A stretch of 64,000 nucleotides of DNA from Neelides folsomi (taxonomy: Eukaryota; Arthropoda; Collembola; Neelipleona; Neelidae): the NCBI GenBank assembly GCA_034687125.1, contig JAQGBZ010000267.1, positions 23,536 to 87,535 on the forward strand, given 5' to 3'. Below are positions 13,901 to 26,126 of the stretch, piece after piece. The first letter of the stretch is position 1; the number at the start of each line of letters is the position of its first letter. The translations under genes and the position numbers were made by a program. The notes beneath the pieces were generated by a model. That model did not search any database. It was not told the origin of the DNA and saw only the letters and a list, made by a program, of their open reading frames with translations.

Positions 13901-16900
13901 TAATTGCTAGTGAACGACAAGTGAAGGCTAAGTATACATTGAATCACTAATTTCCTCTTCAGTCTCCTCTCTCCGATCATCTCCACTCCACTCAACTGCT
14001 TTGTTTTTGTTTGTCCAGGCAGTGAGAGGGTTTGGGATAGTCAGATCCGTCAGTTGGTTTGGGACAGGAGGGAGAATATATAGAAATATCCCAACATCTG
14101 TTCCCTCATCTTCCCCCACCTTCCTCCGCCGCTGATGAATTATTTATGCTCCTGTTCGACTCCCTTTTCCCTTCCTGAGCCAAGCGGATGAACAGAGGGG
14201 ACAAAGTGTATTTTGACACCCAAACCTCCTTCTAGATAAATTGGAATATTCGCCTCCCTGTGGGTATAGAGAATGGATGAGAATGATTCGGAACATTCGA
14301 TTTGATCGATTCATCATCGGCTTAAAAGGACAGTTGGCCCTTCCGGCTACATGTTGCCCTATAGCCCCATATAATAATCCCACATGGTCCTATTTTGCAG
14401 GTGACGTTCATTCGAAGTGCAACGTGGGGCTGAGGCCTGCCAGAGAGGGATTCATCTTCAATCCTGGATACCCCGACTTGTACCCCGGAGATCCTAGACA
14501 ACCTTGCCAATGGAGCCTCCATGTCCCGGGACAAAGGATTCTTTTACTCATCCTCGACATCTCCATCAGGGGTGAGACATTGTTCGCGAAAACAAACGAA
14601 TGTTCACACAAAACCCGCATTCTGAATTTACGACTTCAGTAATGAGTCCGATAAAGGACAAACTTTCAAACTTTATTCTTTTGTTTCCTCGTTCTTAAAT
14701 TAAAGAATGAAAATTACTCAACATATTTCCCTTTCTCCAACTTTGCCCGGTTTTTAGACTAAAAATCGTAAAAAATGTTTTGAGCTGCAGATACGCAAAT
14801 ATTTGAATAATTTTACTATTCTCGGCTATTGCTTTAGATCTTGATGCGTGGTTAGAATGCTAACCGAATATTTGCAAATGTTTTATTTATGGTTATTCCA
14901 GGGCGGGAGAGCGGTGGTTGCCGAGATGAGTTGATAGTTACCGGTGAGAATAGTCGTTTACTCAGTACCTGTGGCGAAAGTCCTTCAGCTCTCGCCGTTC
15001 TTTCACTTTCTCACAAACTCAACGTGACCCTTGCGACAAAGAGCAAAAATGCTTTTCCGAAAAGAGGATTCCTGGCATACTTCCGAGGTAATATTCCCAT
15101 TTGACTCTCATTCAGCTTCATCTCATCGTGCTCCTCATAATAACTATATATTTTTATAATCTCTTGGAAGAATAACAGTTTTATTTTAAGGGAAAGTTCC
15201 AGTTTTGATGTGCCGTGGCATTCTTTTATCTCAAATGTATAATTTTAATTATTTTTAGTCATTGGGTGTGTGGACCCAATAGGACCTTCTGAGTCTTACT
15301 TGGTATATCGAAACGCCACTCATGCCCATGTTCTTTGCGAACTCGGTCACGTTTTCCCGGATACCTTAACAAGGAAACGCTGGCTTTTCTGCAATCCGCT
15401 TGAGCATCAATGGACTCAAACTCCTCACTGCATTGGTAAGACTTTGGCAAGACGAGAAATTTTGAAATTCTCTTCATTTGTATTCCTCTCTATAATAACC
15501 CTTGCTATTCTATTCAAAATATACAAAAAGAGCAAGGAGAGAATTTATTATATTTTCTTCCTTCTTAACGAATTCTATTCGTGCCCTTCTTCGTGTCACT
15601 TCTCATGAGAGTGAGATTACATTAGATTGGATGAAAGATGAAGGAAAGCATCTTTATGGTTCCTTCATTTTCCTTCTTTATATGTACATATTCTATATTA
15701 TACGTATCTCGTCATGTAAAAACATATTTTGATCTTTTAATGGATTCATCCTTTTATAAAAAGTGAAAGTCTTGGGGACTTAAATTTTGAGCACGAGAAC
15801 GTCATTAAACTTTACAGGCTGTCAATAATTGTTTTATAATTTTATTATGAATTTGTCTAGACATCAGAGACTTTGTCGGAAACTCGACAATAGAAGAAAT
15901 ACTCGAATCTGACCCAACTCTATGGCCAGTTACGCACAGAAAGATCAAATCTTACGCTTTTATTTCAGGTAATTAATTACATGTTTTCTTCCTTAATAAT
16001 ACCACTAAACTACTAATCGTGATATACCTACCATACTAATTTAAGAACCGCATGAGTCAATACTTATACAATATACCTATAACATGATAAATATTGATCG
16101 CATTATGTTTAACTTTTATACAATTGATATATTTAATAAATGTTCTCATATTTGTTGATTAAAGGTAATTTTAACAAAGAGTATTAATTAAGCGCGGGAG
16201 GAAAAGGCTTTGTCAAACATCAAACAGTAATTTCTTCTTTCAGATTACGTCGTTCCAGTCAGTGTCATTGTTTTCCTTTTCCTTATCAATGCACTCATCC
16301 TCGCAATAATTAGGAAACAGCGAAATAGGTAAAGTTCTAAAGTACAGATCTGTATTATAGCGTTTGCTCGTATAAGTAATAATAATAGCATTATATTAGT
16401 TCATTGCTTCCCTATTGCCTAATAACTTTCTCTTTTCAATTTTATTGACAAAGAAAAAGTTTTGCCATATATGATCAAAATTTTCATATAAGATCTCCTT
16501 ACCATGTAATTTCATACATTATGAATTTATTAACAACCTACAGGGTAACGTATTTTCAGATGCGAACACTATGTATAGGCTTGGATGGAATATGTAGTGA
16601 TTAAAAAAGTAATACATAGTAATATTAAGAATTGTATTCTTTAATTATTGTTCTACTTACATTTAGACTTATGCTTACAAGTTAGTAGATTTTTGTTTGT
16701 CTTTTAATGTTTTTTATTTTTTTGTCTGTGAGTAGGTTTCTAAAACTACTGATTTTTCCACTACCGTCTGGAATGGTTAATCTACTTATGACTTACCTGT
16801 AGGAAATATCTACCTTTATAAAATATTAAGGACTTTTTAAGGTGATGGACTTTTAGCTCTAACTAAAACAGTAGGAGCTGAATTAAAAATACCAACTTGA

Positions 16901-18221
16901 CTGGAATCTTTCCGTGATTCCCATGACGGGCCGTTTTTTTAATTTAACCGATCGTTCACGAGGAATCTGCGACAATGTGGGGTTTGGCAAGGAGGAGTCA
17001 CAAAAACTTTTGAAATATTTTGTAAAAGTTGGCGAGTTTGAATTTGAGTAACGTTTCAACAGGAACGAATTTTCAAAAGAAAGACGATTTGTGTAACTTT
17101 AGAATTAATTAACGAATCATTAAAATTGTAAAGCTATCGGAATCGGTCCGAAGTTAAATTAGTTTAAAGCAGAGATTTTTAATTAATTTTAAAACTAATA
17201 GTTTGAAATATAAATGCCGTTTTAGGAAAAGAACGGGTTAACTCGGTTATTTGATTTGATTTAAAATCCCTCCCAATTATTATTGGCTATTCATATCATG
17301 TGAGTAATTAGGGTGGTTGGAGTGAGATGGCTATCCGCACACGTTACATTTCTCTGATTTTCAAAATAAGGGTCACTTTAATTTGCACTTACAATAACGC
17401 ACTTTTAATAAGGTGGAAATCGTAGAGATATGTACACCATTTGGCTGACTCCGTATTTCGGCCAGGATTTGCAGCAAATTTAGGCAATTGCCGTCAGTCT
17501 CAACGCTTATTTTAGAGTAGATTAGGTTATGTTAGTTTGATTACGACATTTTATAATTCCTTAACTAACATAACCTAACCTATCCTAATATAATATAACA
17601 AGATTTAACTGGTTTGTAAAAAAATGAAAAGAATAATTCCGGCAATTGCCGGGTCTATCATATACATGGTGTCTACGGCAATTGCCTAAATTTGCCGCAA
17701 ATCCCAGCCGGGATATGGAAATTCAGCCCACCATTTAATAGCTTTTAATGGATAGAAATAACCAATTAATAATCTAATCTTAAAATAAGATAATTTATCA
17801 TCTTTAATAAAATCGCCTAATTAATATATCATAATTGTTCTTTAGACAAGAAGAATTGGAAAATGAAGAAAACCAAGGCATTGAAGCCGTTTTTGAAGCC
17901 GGAAGTCTCGAGGGGAGCACTTTCACTTTCTCAAGTTCTACTGGCGATCTTTGGGAGGCAGAAACAGTGGATGCCGATCTTCCGGTTTTCATTAACCTTC
18001 ATCACCCTACCCCAGTTAAGGAATCTGATGCTAACCTTACTTACCCAATGCCAACCTCGGCAAACACCAAACTCATTAAACAAATTGGGAATGGAAATGG
18101 AAGGATCGTCCTTCCTGAATTCCCTGAAGAAAGAAGACAGGAACCAGAGAGGGCAAATGGGTTCATTCTGAACTATTCAAACAATTTTATTCACATGTTT
18201 CCTAAGACTACATCAGTCTGA
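4966..18221 (+). CDS. SUEL lectin-CUB-Sushi single-pass membrane protein (5' end missing)
   Basis: Eight exons join in frame: 4966-5093, 10448-10581, 14401-14571, 14902-15087, 15259-15435, 15861-15968, 16244-16328 and 17846-18221 (TGA), giving 454 codons. Exons 1-2 form a galactose/rhamnose-binding (SUEL) lectin domain, LKCP...IAIIQARY then CSGKSACDV...VKFICF. Exons 3-4 form a CUB domain (GFIFNPGYPDLYPGD, C.DEL, a CG pair). Exon 5 is a Sushi/CCP module with four cysteines, ending WTQTPHCI. Exon 7 encodes a hydrophobic helix (VPVSVIVFLFLINALILAII) followed by KQRNR, so the N-terminus should be extracellular. The tail is about 125 aa, acidic and without a known domain. Internal introns are mostly phase 1, typical of module-shuffled receptors. 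There is no ATG in frame before 4966, where a CATACAG acceptor precedes the lectin, so at least one upstream exon with a signal peptide is missing. Ligand and partners are unknown. An AATAAA lies near 18362. Confidence 0.82.
5727..6122 (+). CDS. Possible 132-codon cassette or alternative terminal exon in the lectin gene
   Basis: An open frame with a TTTTACAG acceptor and an AAG|GTAGGA donor. It needs one base to start its first codon and ends with two, so it is symmetric (phase 2-2) and fits exactly between lectin exons 5093 and 10448 without shifting the frame. If the donor is ignored, the frame stops at a TAG at 6124-6126. The product is rich in W, R, P and Y (SPDWLRLDGWDSWQRRIY; PRWDYKDLRPVFNQR) and has a single cysteine. 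I do not recognise it. Including it would split the lectin domain in a loop; ending in it would give a short form without CUB, Sushi or membrane helix. It could also be the last exon of an unrelated gene nested in the intron. Confidence 0.5.
6123..10447. other. Rest of the large lectin-gene intron
   Basis: A+T-rich sequence. Apart from the orphan minus-strand ORF at 6901-7266 I see no gene or element. Several GGTATACC-type palindromes occur (near 6557 and 9617). Confidence 0.4.
6901..7266 (-). CDS. Orphan 121-codon ORF inside the lectin gene's first intron
   Basis: Unrecognised. The last about 85 residues look protein-like rather than random: RAIKFESCIINDINSRIID, LKQLGRALTHIGAF, HADLGESNHYAMAPFYILG, and a C-terminus PKDKLWPATVFYYVSSHV. 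The frame is unusually long for such A+T-rich DNA. A possible acceptor (CCCCTTTGAAG) lies before MKMLTKRA, so it may be a terminal exon of a minus-strand gene, or a fossil of one. I found no partner exon. Confidence 0.3.
   Translation of the reverse strand: MNTYSSLFIYCDLNIPFASLAHICKKDHSTPLKMKMLTKRAIKFESCIINDINSRIIDLKQLGRALTHIGAFQDFIHADLGESNHYAMAPFYILGTIPWVPKDKLWPATVFYYVSSHVSTD
10582..14400. other. Intron between the lectin and CUB exons
   Basis: A 3.8 kb intron. Open frames at 11245-12049 and 13559-14383 on either strand overlap one another and show no recognisable family, so I treat them as chance. No mobile element ends were found. Confidence 0.45.
17443..17728. mobile_element. Foldback MITE, 286 bp, with 8-bp target duplication
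   Basis: Nearly the whole element is inverted repeat. Each end starts GGCTGA and runs through a long arm sharing GCAAATTTAGGCAATTGCCG; inside are inverted TTAGGTTATGTTAG / CTAACATAACCTAA segments. The flanks are the identical 8-mer CACCATTT (17435-17442 and 17729-17736). It has no coding capacity. The superfamily is uncertain: an 8-bp duplication occurs in hAT, P and Merlin, and ends beginning GG are closer to Merlin than to hAT. It lies in the last intron of the lectin-CUB-Sushi gene. Confidence 0.85.
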
Positions 18222-19198
18222 AACTGAAAACCTCAAAAATGATTTAATTTAATTAATATTATTTAAGCAAATACTCAGATCTGTTGAAACATTTACGAGG
18301 TTTATTATATTTTAAATATTGTTCTAAGTAGATGCATAATAATTAGCTTAAAGTTAATTTAAATAAATACATAAATATGAATGAATATAAAACAATTTTG
18401 TATGTAATATAAATACTAATATGTACTACAATAGAGTACTTACATAAACAGACTTTTTATTGTTGAATGAAATTCGCATGAATTCATGGTCAAATAATTA
18501 TTGTATTGATTATGATCTTACTAACATTATTCTACATTTTTAAAATTCTTTCAAGCTGAAATAATATTCTATTTTGACATGTTTAATATAATTTTGTATA
18601 AAATTTTTGATATAATTCAAAAACAATCAATTGTAATTATTTATTTGAAATATAATGGTTTTGTATGGTTTATTAATCATAATGCTATGTGTGTTGTTTC
18701 GATTAAACAGAAACGTTGTTTAATTTAATATTGTATGTAAGTGCTAGTCATAAGCCCCGCTACAGTCATCCTTTTTCCTATTCATTAATAAATATTAATA
18801 ATTATGTAATATATATATTATATCTACCTATTTTATAAAACTACTCTGCCATATTGCCTTAAAATGTTAATGAATAAAAAGTCTTCAAGTTAAAATACTT
18901 ATTTTCACATGTTTATTTAAGGTCTCATGAATTTTAAATGAAATTACAGCTGTCTTCATAAATAATCAAGTATCAAATTAATAAATAATAACCATAATAA
19001 TGATAACAATAAAGATAAATGTTGAATCAATGAATATTATATACATTATGTATGAACGAATATAGAGTACTCACTCAGTACATAAATCTGTATATTAAGT
19101 AAACTTTTGCATTAAACATAAAAACATATTTTAAATGATTTTTGAAACCTTAATATTTTTAAAATGCCTTTCAACGTTTCAATAAAAAATGGCAACAA

Positions 19199-22100
19199 CT
19201 ACATAGTTACATATGTAGCTGCAGTCGCCACGCCACAATTATTATCTTTTTGTGACATGAGGACATATCCATCATTTCCCCAGTAAGTAGACCACGAATT
19301 CTTAATGAGCCAATATGGTTCCCCAAGGAGTTTTCCATATCCAACAGCCAACACAGCGTGATCAAGTTGATCCTCCTTGTTTCCTACGATTGATTTTTTT
19401 TAAAAGTCTGCTCTTCTAAATTAAAGACAAAAAAGCTTACCACACTTTGGTTCAAAATATACTCCATTTGAGTAGAAACTTAGAGATTTGTGAGAAGCAT
19501 CAATGCCAACAGAAATTGGTCCACTTTTAACAAGGGCCACCTTCAAATCTTCAATGCTTCCCGATGTAACGTTCACATATCCGGTGATTTTAGCTGTCAT
19601 TGTGACATTCTCAATATGACAAAAACCATCCTATATTAGCAATACGAAACGCCAATTAATAAAAATGTAACAATCTACCATATAATAAATCTAATAGAGA
19701 TAGATATTTAGATACGAAGAGAAGCAATCAAAATATTAAAAGCCAAGAGCAATTCATATGGTTCAAGAAAATTATTAAATATGGACAAATCAAATTTTGA
19801 AAATAGGTGATTGATAAATAAATTGTTTCTTACAACGCCAAGATATGGCCCATAAACGTCACTTTCCGGAAGGCCTCCGTGTTTCATCATCCACTGAAAT
19901 GAACGGAAGTCTTCGCCACCATCACACCCATTGTTTCCGTACCCCCATGAGCAATCGATCAGAGCCTGTTAAATTATATTAAATGAAAACTCATACAATG
20001 CAACCTTCAAAGCACAAACATTATACATGTAAAAATGGATTGTGGATGGATGCGGATTTAACGAGCATGAATTTGATAGCTTATGAAACTTTTCTGGCTA
20101 AAGAACTGAAAAAAAATGAAGAAACCTGCTGAGAAAGTCGAACGAGATTCCCGGTTTTGAGGAAATAAGCTCCCTCCACAGCTCCAACTGTTCCAAAACT
20201 CCAGCATGACCCACATACGCTTTGATCTGTCAAACGGCACAAGAGTCAACACCAGAGATTTAGGATAAAAACTACTCACGGAAATGAGATTCCTAAGCGC
20301 AACACAGTACTCATGGTTAGTTAGAATACCTTGAGAAATGAGAGAGAAAAAATAAGGTAAAGTATGTATTTATGTATTATAAGTACATATTGCATACGAT
20401 ACGATATTGGCTGTATTGTATAGGGACGTAATACTGATATTAGTTTATATCAGCCGTTTCACTATAGCTAATATGCACCATTATTATATAGTATCACTAA
20501 ATGTGATTATTAGTAGTACATAAGATAATTTACTTTATGCTTTTGCCATGTTATCCTTTTTGAATTAAACTTTTTTCTGCATAATTATAAGGTTATAACA
20601 TTACTAAATATTATAATATTATAAATGAAAATCTTTGTTTGGGGGTAAAACTGACATTTACAATTGGCTCAAAGCTAAATAAATGTTAACTCTTTTCATT
20701 ACTTTAAGTAAGAATAAAAACCATTTCTTTAACTTAGTTTTTCAAACGGTATACCATAGGTATACCTAGATTTATAAATGCAAAATGATTATTAAATGCC
20801 TATGCTTACTTATATTTTTTAGCAAGTGATTTTTAAAAATTAAGGAGAGCTATTATGTTTTAAATTTTATTATTTAGTTTATATTTATTACTCATCATAT
20901 CTGTATTTTATACATATTTATTTGTATTTGTATCAATGAAATAAAAACCTTTGACAGGAGTAACAGCGCCGTAAAGTCTCCAATCGATGATTTCTGGCAA
21001 ATCCTTTCGATATTCTTTTCCATATGGAAATGGCTGCCCACCATTGTAAGTCTTAGTGTACAACTTTCCACGAAGAACCTAATTTAATAAAAATAAATAA
21101 ATTTTACACAATAAGAAATTATAACTACTTATTATAATTAAGCATGTACAGTGTACAGTAGTATGTATTTACATAAAGCTCAAAACTTAGAATGAAAAAC
21201 CTAATTTGTCAAACAAAGCTAATTCAATGTATCAAAGTAAAATTTTGTAAAAGTCTAGTTAGTTAGATGTTACAGATTGAGAGAAAGTAGTTTCAAGTTT
21301 TCACAATACTCATGTATTATTGTGTCAATATATGTGAATTTACATTCTAAACTCGCCTATCTCAGATTAGATTTTAATTTTTCCGTTACTAAAGATTTTT
21401 GTAAATTACTTTTTACAAAAATTTAATAATTATGAAGTTATTCAAATATTATAACAAATATAGGGGCCCAATGAGTAATATCATATCAACATATTTCTTT
21501 ATGCGGAATTTTTCCAAATCACACTACCTCGTATGTACGATGAACATCTTAAAGTTCCATCCTCTTTAATCTCAGATTTGAAGAAAATCTCTGGATTAAT
21601 TCCACACAACAAGAAAGCTTTTTGGGCTAATTTAGATCCCGAATTACAAGAAGCATTCAATAATTAAACTTTTTTCCCTCAATTAAAAAGATTTAATCAA
21701 AATTGACTAGTAGATAAAATCATTTAATTGATGTACTATCATGACAAACTTATAATTTTATGAAATCGAAATTTTAAAAATAAAACATCTTTAGAAACGG
21801 AAAAATTAAAATCTAATCTGAGATAGGCAAGTTTAGATTGTAAATTCACATATGTACATATTCTCTACATCAGGCATCAAGAAATTAAAGTGCTAACAAA
21901 CATTGAACACCATATTAAGTCTACGTAAATAAGGAAATAAAAGTGAAAAGTTTGAAATGATATAACCTACATAGTCCTACTTAAAATTGTACTTTTTTAG
22001 TATTATAAGAACTTCTCTCACACATCAGTTAACAGCGCGGTATAATACTTATTTATAATTATCCAACTCAAAAATTATTGCGAAAATACTAAACCATATA

Positions 22101-25100
22101 AAGTATGAATGTAGAATATAATCCAATAGGTAAGGACTAGTAAATATTAACATTATAATATGTATAGTATATAGGAAAATGTGAACGATCTCGCTTTCTC
22201 CCTATTATTTGTAAAAACTTTGATTCGATTTTAATGAACTAATTATTTTTCTATGATCTGGCAAGTGGAAATCATTGGATTTACATAAAGGTAACTAATT
22301 GGTTTTAGCTCACCCTTCTTTCCTCGTCCGTTTTATCTGCCAAATGATTGACTCCGAGGGAATAAGTGAGTCCTTGGCGATTTTTGCTTTGGATGAAGCG
22401 AAGGTTATGACGGAAAATGTTTTTCCTTGCTTCTTCCTCGCCAATTTTGTACGTTTTCTCATGAGTTCGCTTGAATTCTTCAAAATGGGGATCTACGTGC
22501 TCGTTGGTGTTGTAAAGAAATTCTTTTATTGGATTGAAGGTTGAAATCGTTCGATGATGGTCTACACCTGGTCCCGGGAAGTCGCCGCATTTTAATGCTA
22601 TACATTTCAATTTAGTTATTTTATTCTGATCTATTCAACCCTGCAAAACTTTTCAATATCTTCAACAATTTTGAATTTAGCATGCAAAACATCACAGATG
22701 ATCAATAAGTTGGTACCAGACATACAAAAAATACATGTGTAACTACAAATGCTTACATTTAGTTACGTTACCTATGCTGACTCTATTATAAAGTATTGTA
22801 CTAACTGGTACTGGTATACAATTAGTATTTCATAAACTATGTAATACAATAGGCATACTATACAAATATTAGACTAGACTACCTACATAATTAGATGTCC
22901 AACAAACAGTTAGTGTAAAAGTTGATGTACTATGCAGATAGGTATATCATTTTACATTTATTTGTTATTGTTGTTGATACTTTTTCTTAACCTGCTAATT
23001 ATCCTAATACATTATTACTAACTAATTATATATGGTATATTGCCAATTAATTTTTAACACAAATCACAACTTGTCAAGTCTTTTTATGCGTAAATTGTTC
23101 ATACCAAAAGTTGTGTAATATTGAAGTTTTCATTGAGCTACCTTGTAATTAAAATTAATTATTCGACTGAAATGACATTTGGGTTATTCCGTAGTTCGAA
23201 ACAATTTTAAGTTGATATTACGAATGTGTGTACTAACAGTGAATTTAGGAAATTTTGCAGAATTTATTCTACATACAGATACAATGTAATATTGTAAATA
23301 CCATGTAATAGTCAGAGTACATACTTACATACAATACAATGGTTTAATATTATTTTAGAAATAAAGCATATATGGAACATATTTTGTACATAGATCAACT
23401 TTATGTTGTAGATTATTTTAAGCCTTTAAAAACTTCAAACTACTATTGCTTCAAATGCAGAATAAGTGTACTAGAAAAATAATTGTGAATTATCCAAGAA
23501 AGTTCTATATAACCTCCAAAATAATTATAATATTTACATACTCTAGAGTCGTATTTACTTCTATGTAAGCAAATAAGATGGCTTATACATATACTACTTA
23601 TTATTTAAAATGAACAAATTGGCCAATTTATGATAATTGTTTAAATTCTTTACTTTACATTTTAAACATGCACTACCTACTCATACATACATATATTGGT
23701 ATTAAATATTTTAAGAGTATGACTAGGTACATGTACATATAAGATTACTATTGTATTTAGTTTACATATTACAATATATACAAATGTAGTTATATTCATT
23801 TAATTATGATATGATGTTATTGAATTGAAAATGTTGATAAAATATTTCCCAGAATTCGTGGAATTTAACATGGCAAAAGTTATTTATGAAAAATTGAAGG
23901 AACTTAAATTGAATCTTTAACCTTTGAAATTCAATTTTAACAATTTGAGGCTCTTGGTCTTCCGATCAAAAGTTACTTACACAATAAAGATCATATTGCA
24001 ATAATAGACAAGTTAAAGGGAAAGTTAAATGTTTTATCAACTTACTTTGAGGCACTAGAAAGATATCTTGAGAAGGAACTTCTGTTGAGAACCAATCATA
24101 GATAAGGTAATAATGGTCAAAGTGCGATCCAAGGAGTGTATTGTATCCCCTCATCTCATATTTCAAAGGAGTTCCAATTTCAATGTAAGGATCTACCGGA
24201 GATGCCTATTCAAATCCATGTTACAACAATAATGAACAGATTCCATTCTGATGCCCTGAGCATTGTTATCATCTTTGAAACTTTTATTCATTATTATGGT
24301 CCTTACTTCGGTTTTCACCCAATATGTGTACTTGTTCACTTTTTGCCCCTTCGTTTCCACGAGTTGGAATTTCTTGCATTCGACTGTATTAAAAATATCC
24401 ATTCCAACGTACTAATAATAAAAAGATCAAATTATGAGAAATTCCTGAAATTCCATAATAATAACATGACTGGTACTTTAATAAAATTAAATCTACTAGA
24501 ATTATACATTAAAGTTGGTTATTATAGATATTAAAGCTATCACAGTTCATTGGGTTCAGGTAAAAGCGAGGTAATTCGATTTCAGTAAATTGCCAAAGCT
24601 CAGGGTCATATTAAGACAATAAAATAATAGAATTAATTTAATGTGGCCCTTTTCCAAGGTATGATATGAAAATAGTTGAGCTCCGTTCTCTTTTGGTTAG
24701 TTAAATCGCATCAAATGCAATTTAGTGTGTTTAAAGGATGGGAATTTGGGATTTGTTGGATTTCATTCAGGATTCATTAAAAACATTGGAGTAGGGCACT
24801 TACGGTGAATCCAGTCGGATCTGGGAGGATAGACTGCGGGTTCACTTTCGACTCGGAAGTTCCATTTACTTCAAAACAAGTGAGCTGGTTGGAGACGGAA
24901 TCTGTGGTCATTGGAACAATTTTCCTCATGGATCCATAAGGCCCTTTATTTCCAAGTTGGTAGGTCTTGGACATTCCTTGAACATTATAAAAGATGAAAG
25001 ATTTTTATAGCATCATTATTCTGCCTACTTACCTATATTTGATGTCCTGAATTATAAAAACAATAAATATTATAAATTATATATGCATTTTTTATAATTG

Positions 25101-26126
25101 CAAGTATCTGTATGCACGTTAAAATGAATTATCTACAGATAATTAATTTTTTGTACATACATTAAGTACAGATTGAATGTTTAAGTTCCTATCAGATAAG
25201 CATAAATAATGAGTTTATTATTAGTTAAAGTACATTTGTCATAGGTTATATTTAAGTATTAGATTTATTTTATAAATGCATTTTAATACAGTAACGTTAC
25301 ATGACTGTATCCTACATACATACTGATAGGTATACTACTATTGTATGTAGAATACATAACACAGTACAAATACTTGTATTTGGTACTTGTATTTAGTATA
25401 AAAATTGATTTTATCATATTTGTAGATATTGTTGTACCCGTAGGTATTGTTTTGTATTGGCATTTGTATAATTAACATAAATGCAAAACATAATATAGTA
25501 AATATTATTTATTAAGTACCCACTACAATACCTGTATATCGTACAGATACTGTATATCGTAATTATATAACACTATTGTACAAAAGTGAAAAAATGATAG
25601 AATTACCTCCATAATAATCTATTCTGCTTTGTCCATTTTTCAGATCCACCCACGCAGTGAAAGGTTCTTCAATTTCAGCATAAGGGATGTACAAAGTCCC
25701 TTGCGTAATATAAGCTGGACTTATAATTGGGAATTCATCCGAATTCACGGAATTGTCGTGAATCCCACCAATACATTGTACTGAAAGTAAATGAAATATA
25801 AATTAGACAAATTGAAAGTAGGATACATGTTTGATAATAATATATTTGCTCATTAGAATTTAATCAAAAAATAATGAGTATGTCAAATCAATGCAATATT
25901 AAAATATCTACCTATATTAAAGTAACTAAATGTAAGCAAGTAATATACCTGCATACCATACTTACAGATATGTACTTATTACGTATTTGTTAAAACAAAG
26001 GGCAGCACATGTGGAGAATATTTTAACATTTTAGGAACAGATGGGAAAAGCAAAAAACGGCTGATGATGAAAATGGGAAATGGATAACTTACCAATTAAA
26101 GAGCAGATGAGAAACACCCGCAACAT
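19199..26126 (-). CDS. 26-29-p: 26-29 kDa-type cysteine proteinase (papain family C1A, cfaD-like)
   Basis: Eleven exons read in frame for 555 aa: 26126-26093, 25780-25607, 24976-24804, 24411-24307, 24205-24046, 22597-22314, 21078-20949, 20226-20126, 19965-19834, 19630-19441, 19383-19199. It opens with a short signal peptide ([12 protein letters not shown]). The N-terminal domain carries [15 protein letters not shown] and SRIDYYGG, the mark of insect 26/29 kDa proteinase and counting-factor-associated protein D. An I29 propeptide follows ([20 protein letters not shown]), then the mature enzyme from [19 protein letters not shown]. Active-site residues are present: Cys361 (CGSCWSFG) with the oxyanion Gln355, His503 ([11 protein letters not shown]) and Asn523 ([10 protein letters not shown]). 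Length matches the about 550 aa of the insect proteins. It should be a secreted or lysosomal endopeptidase. The intron between exons 6 and 7 holds an inverted-repeat element. Confidence 0.93.
21328..21856. mobile_element. Inverted-repeat element with a short embedded ORF
   Basis: A left arm (about 21331-21396) and right arm (about 21785-21856) are near-perfect reverse complements over about 65 bases, sharing GCCTATCTCAGATTAGATTT. Between them a 44-codon frame on + (21533-21667, ATG to TAA) reads MYDEHLKV then [16 protein letters not shown] and [10 protein letters not shown], and looks like real coding sequence. I do not recognise the family. It may be a deleted DNA transposon keeping a piece of its own gene, or a captured host fragment. 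No clear target duplication was found. It is intronic in the cysteine proteinase gene. Confidence 0.6.
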
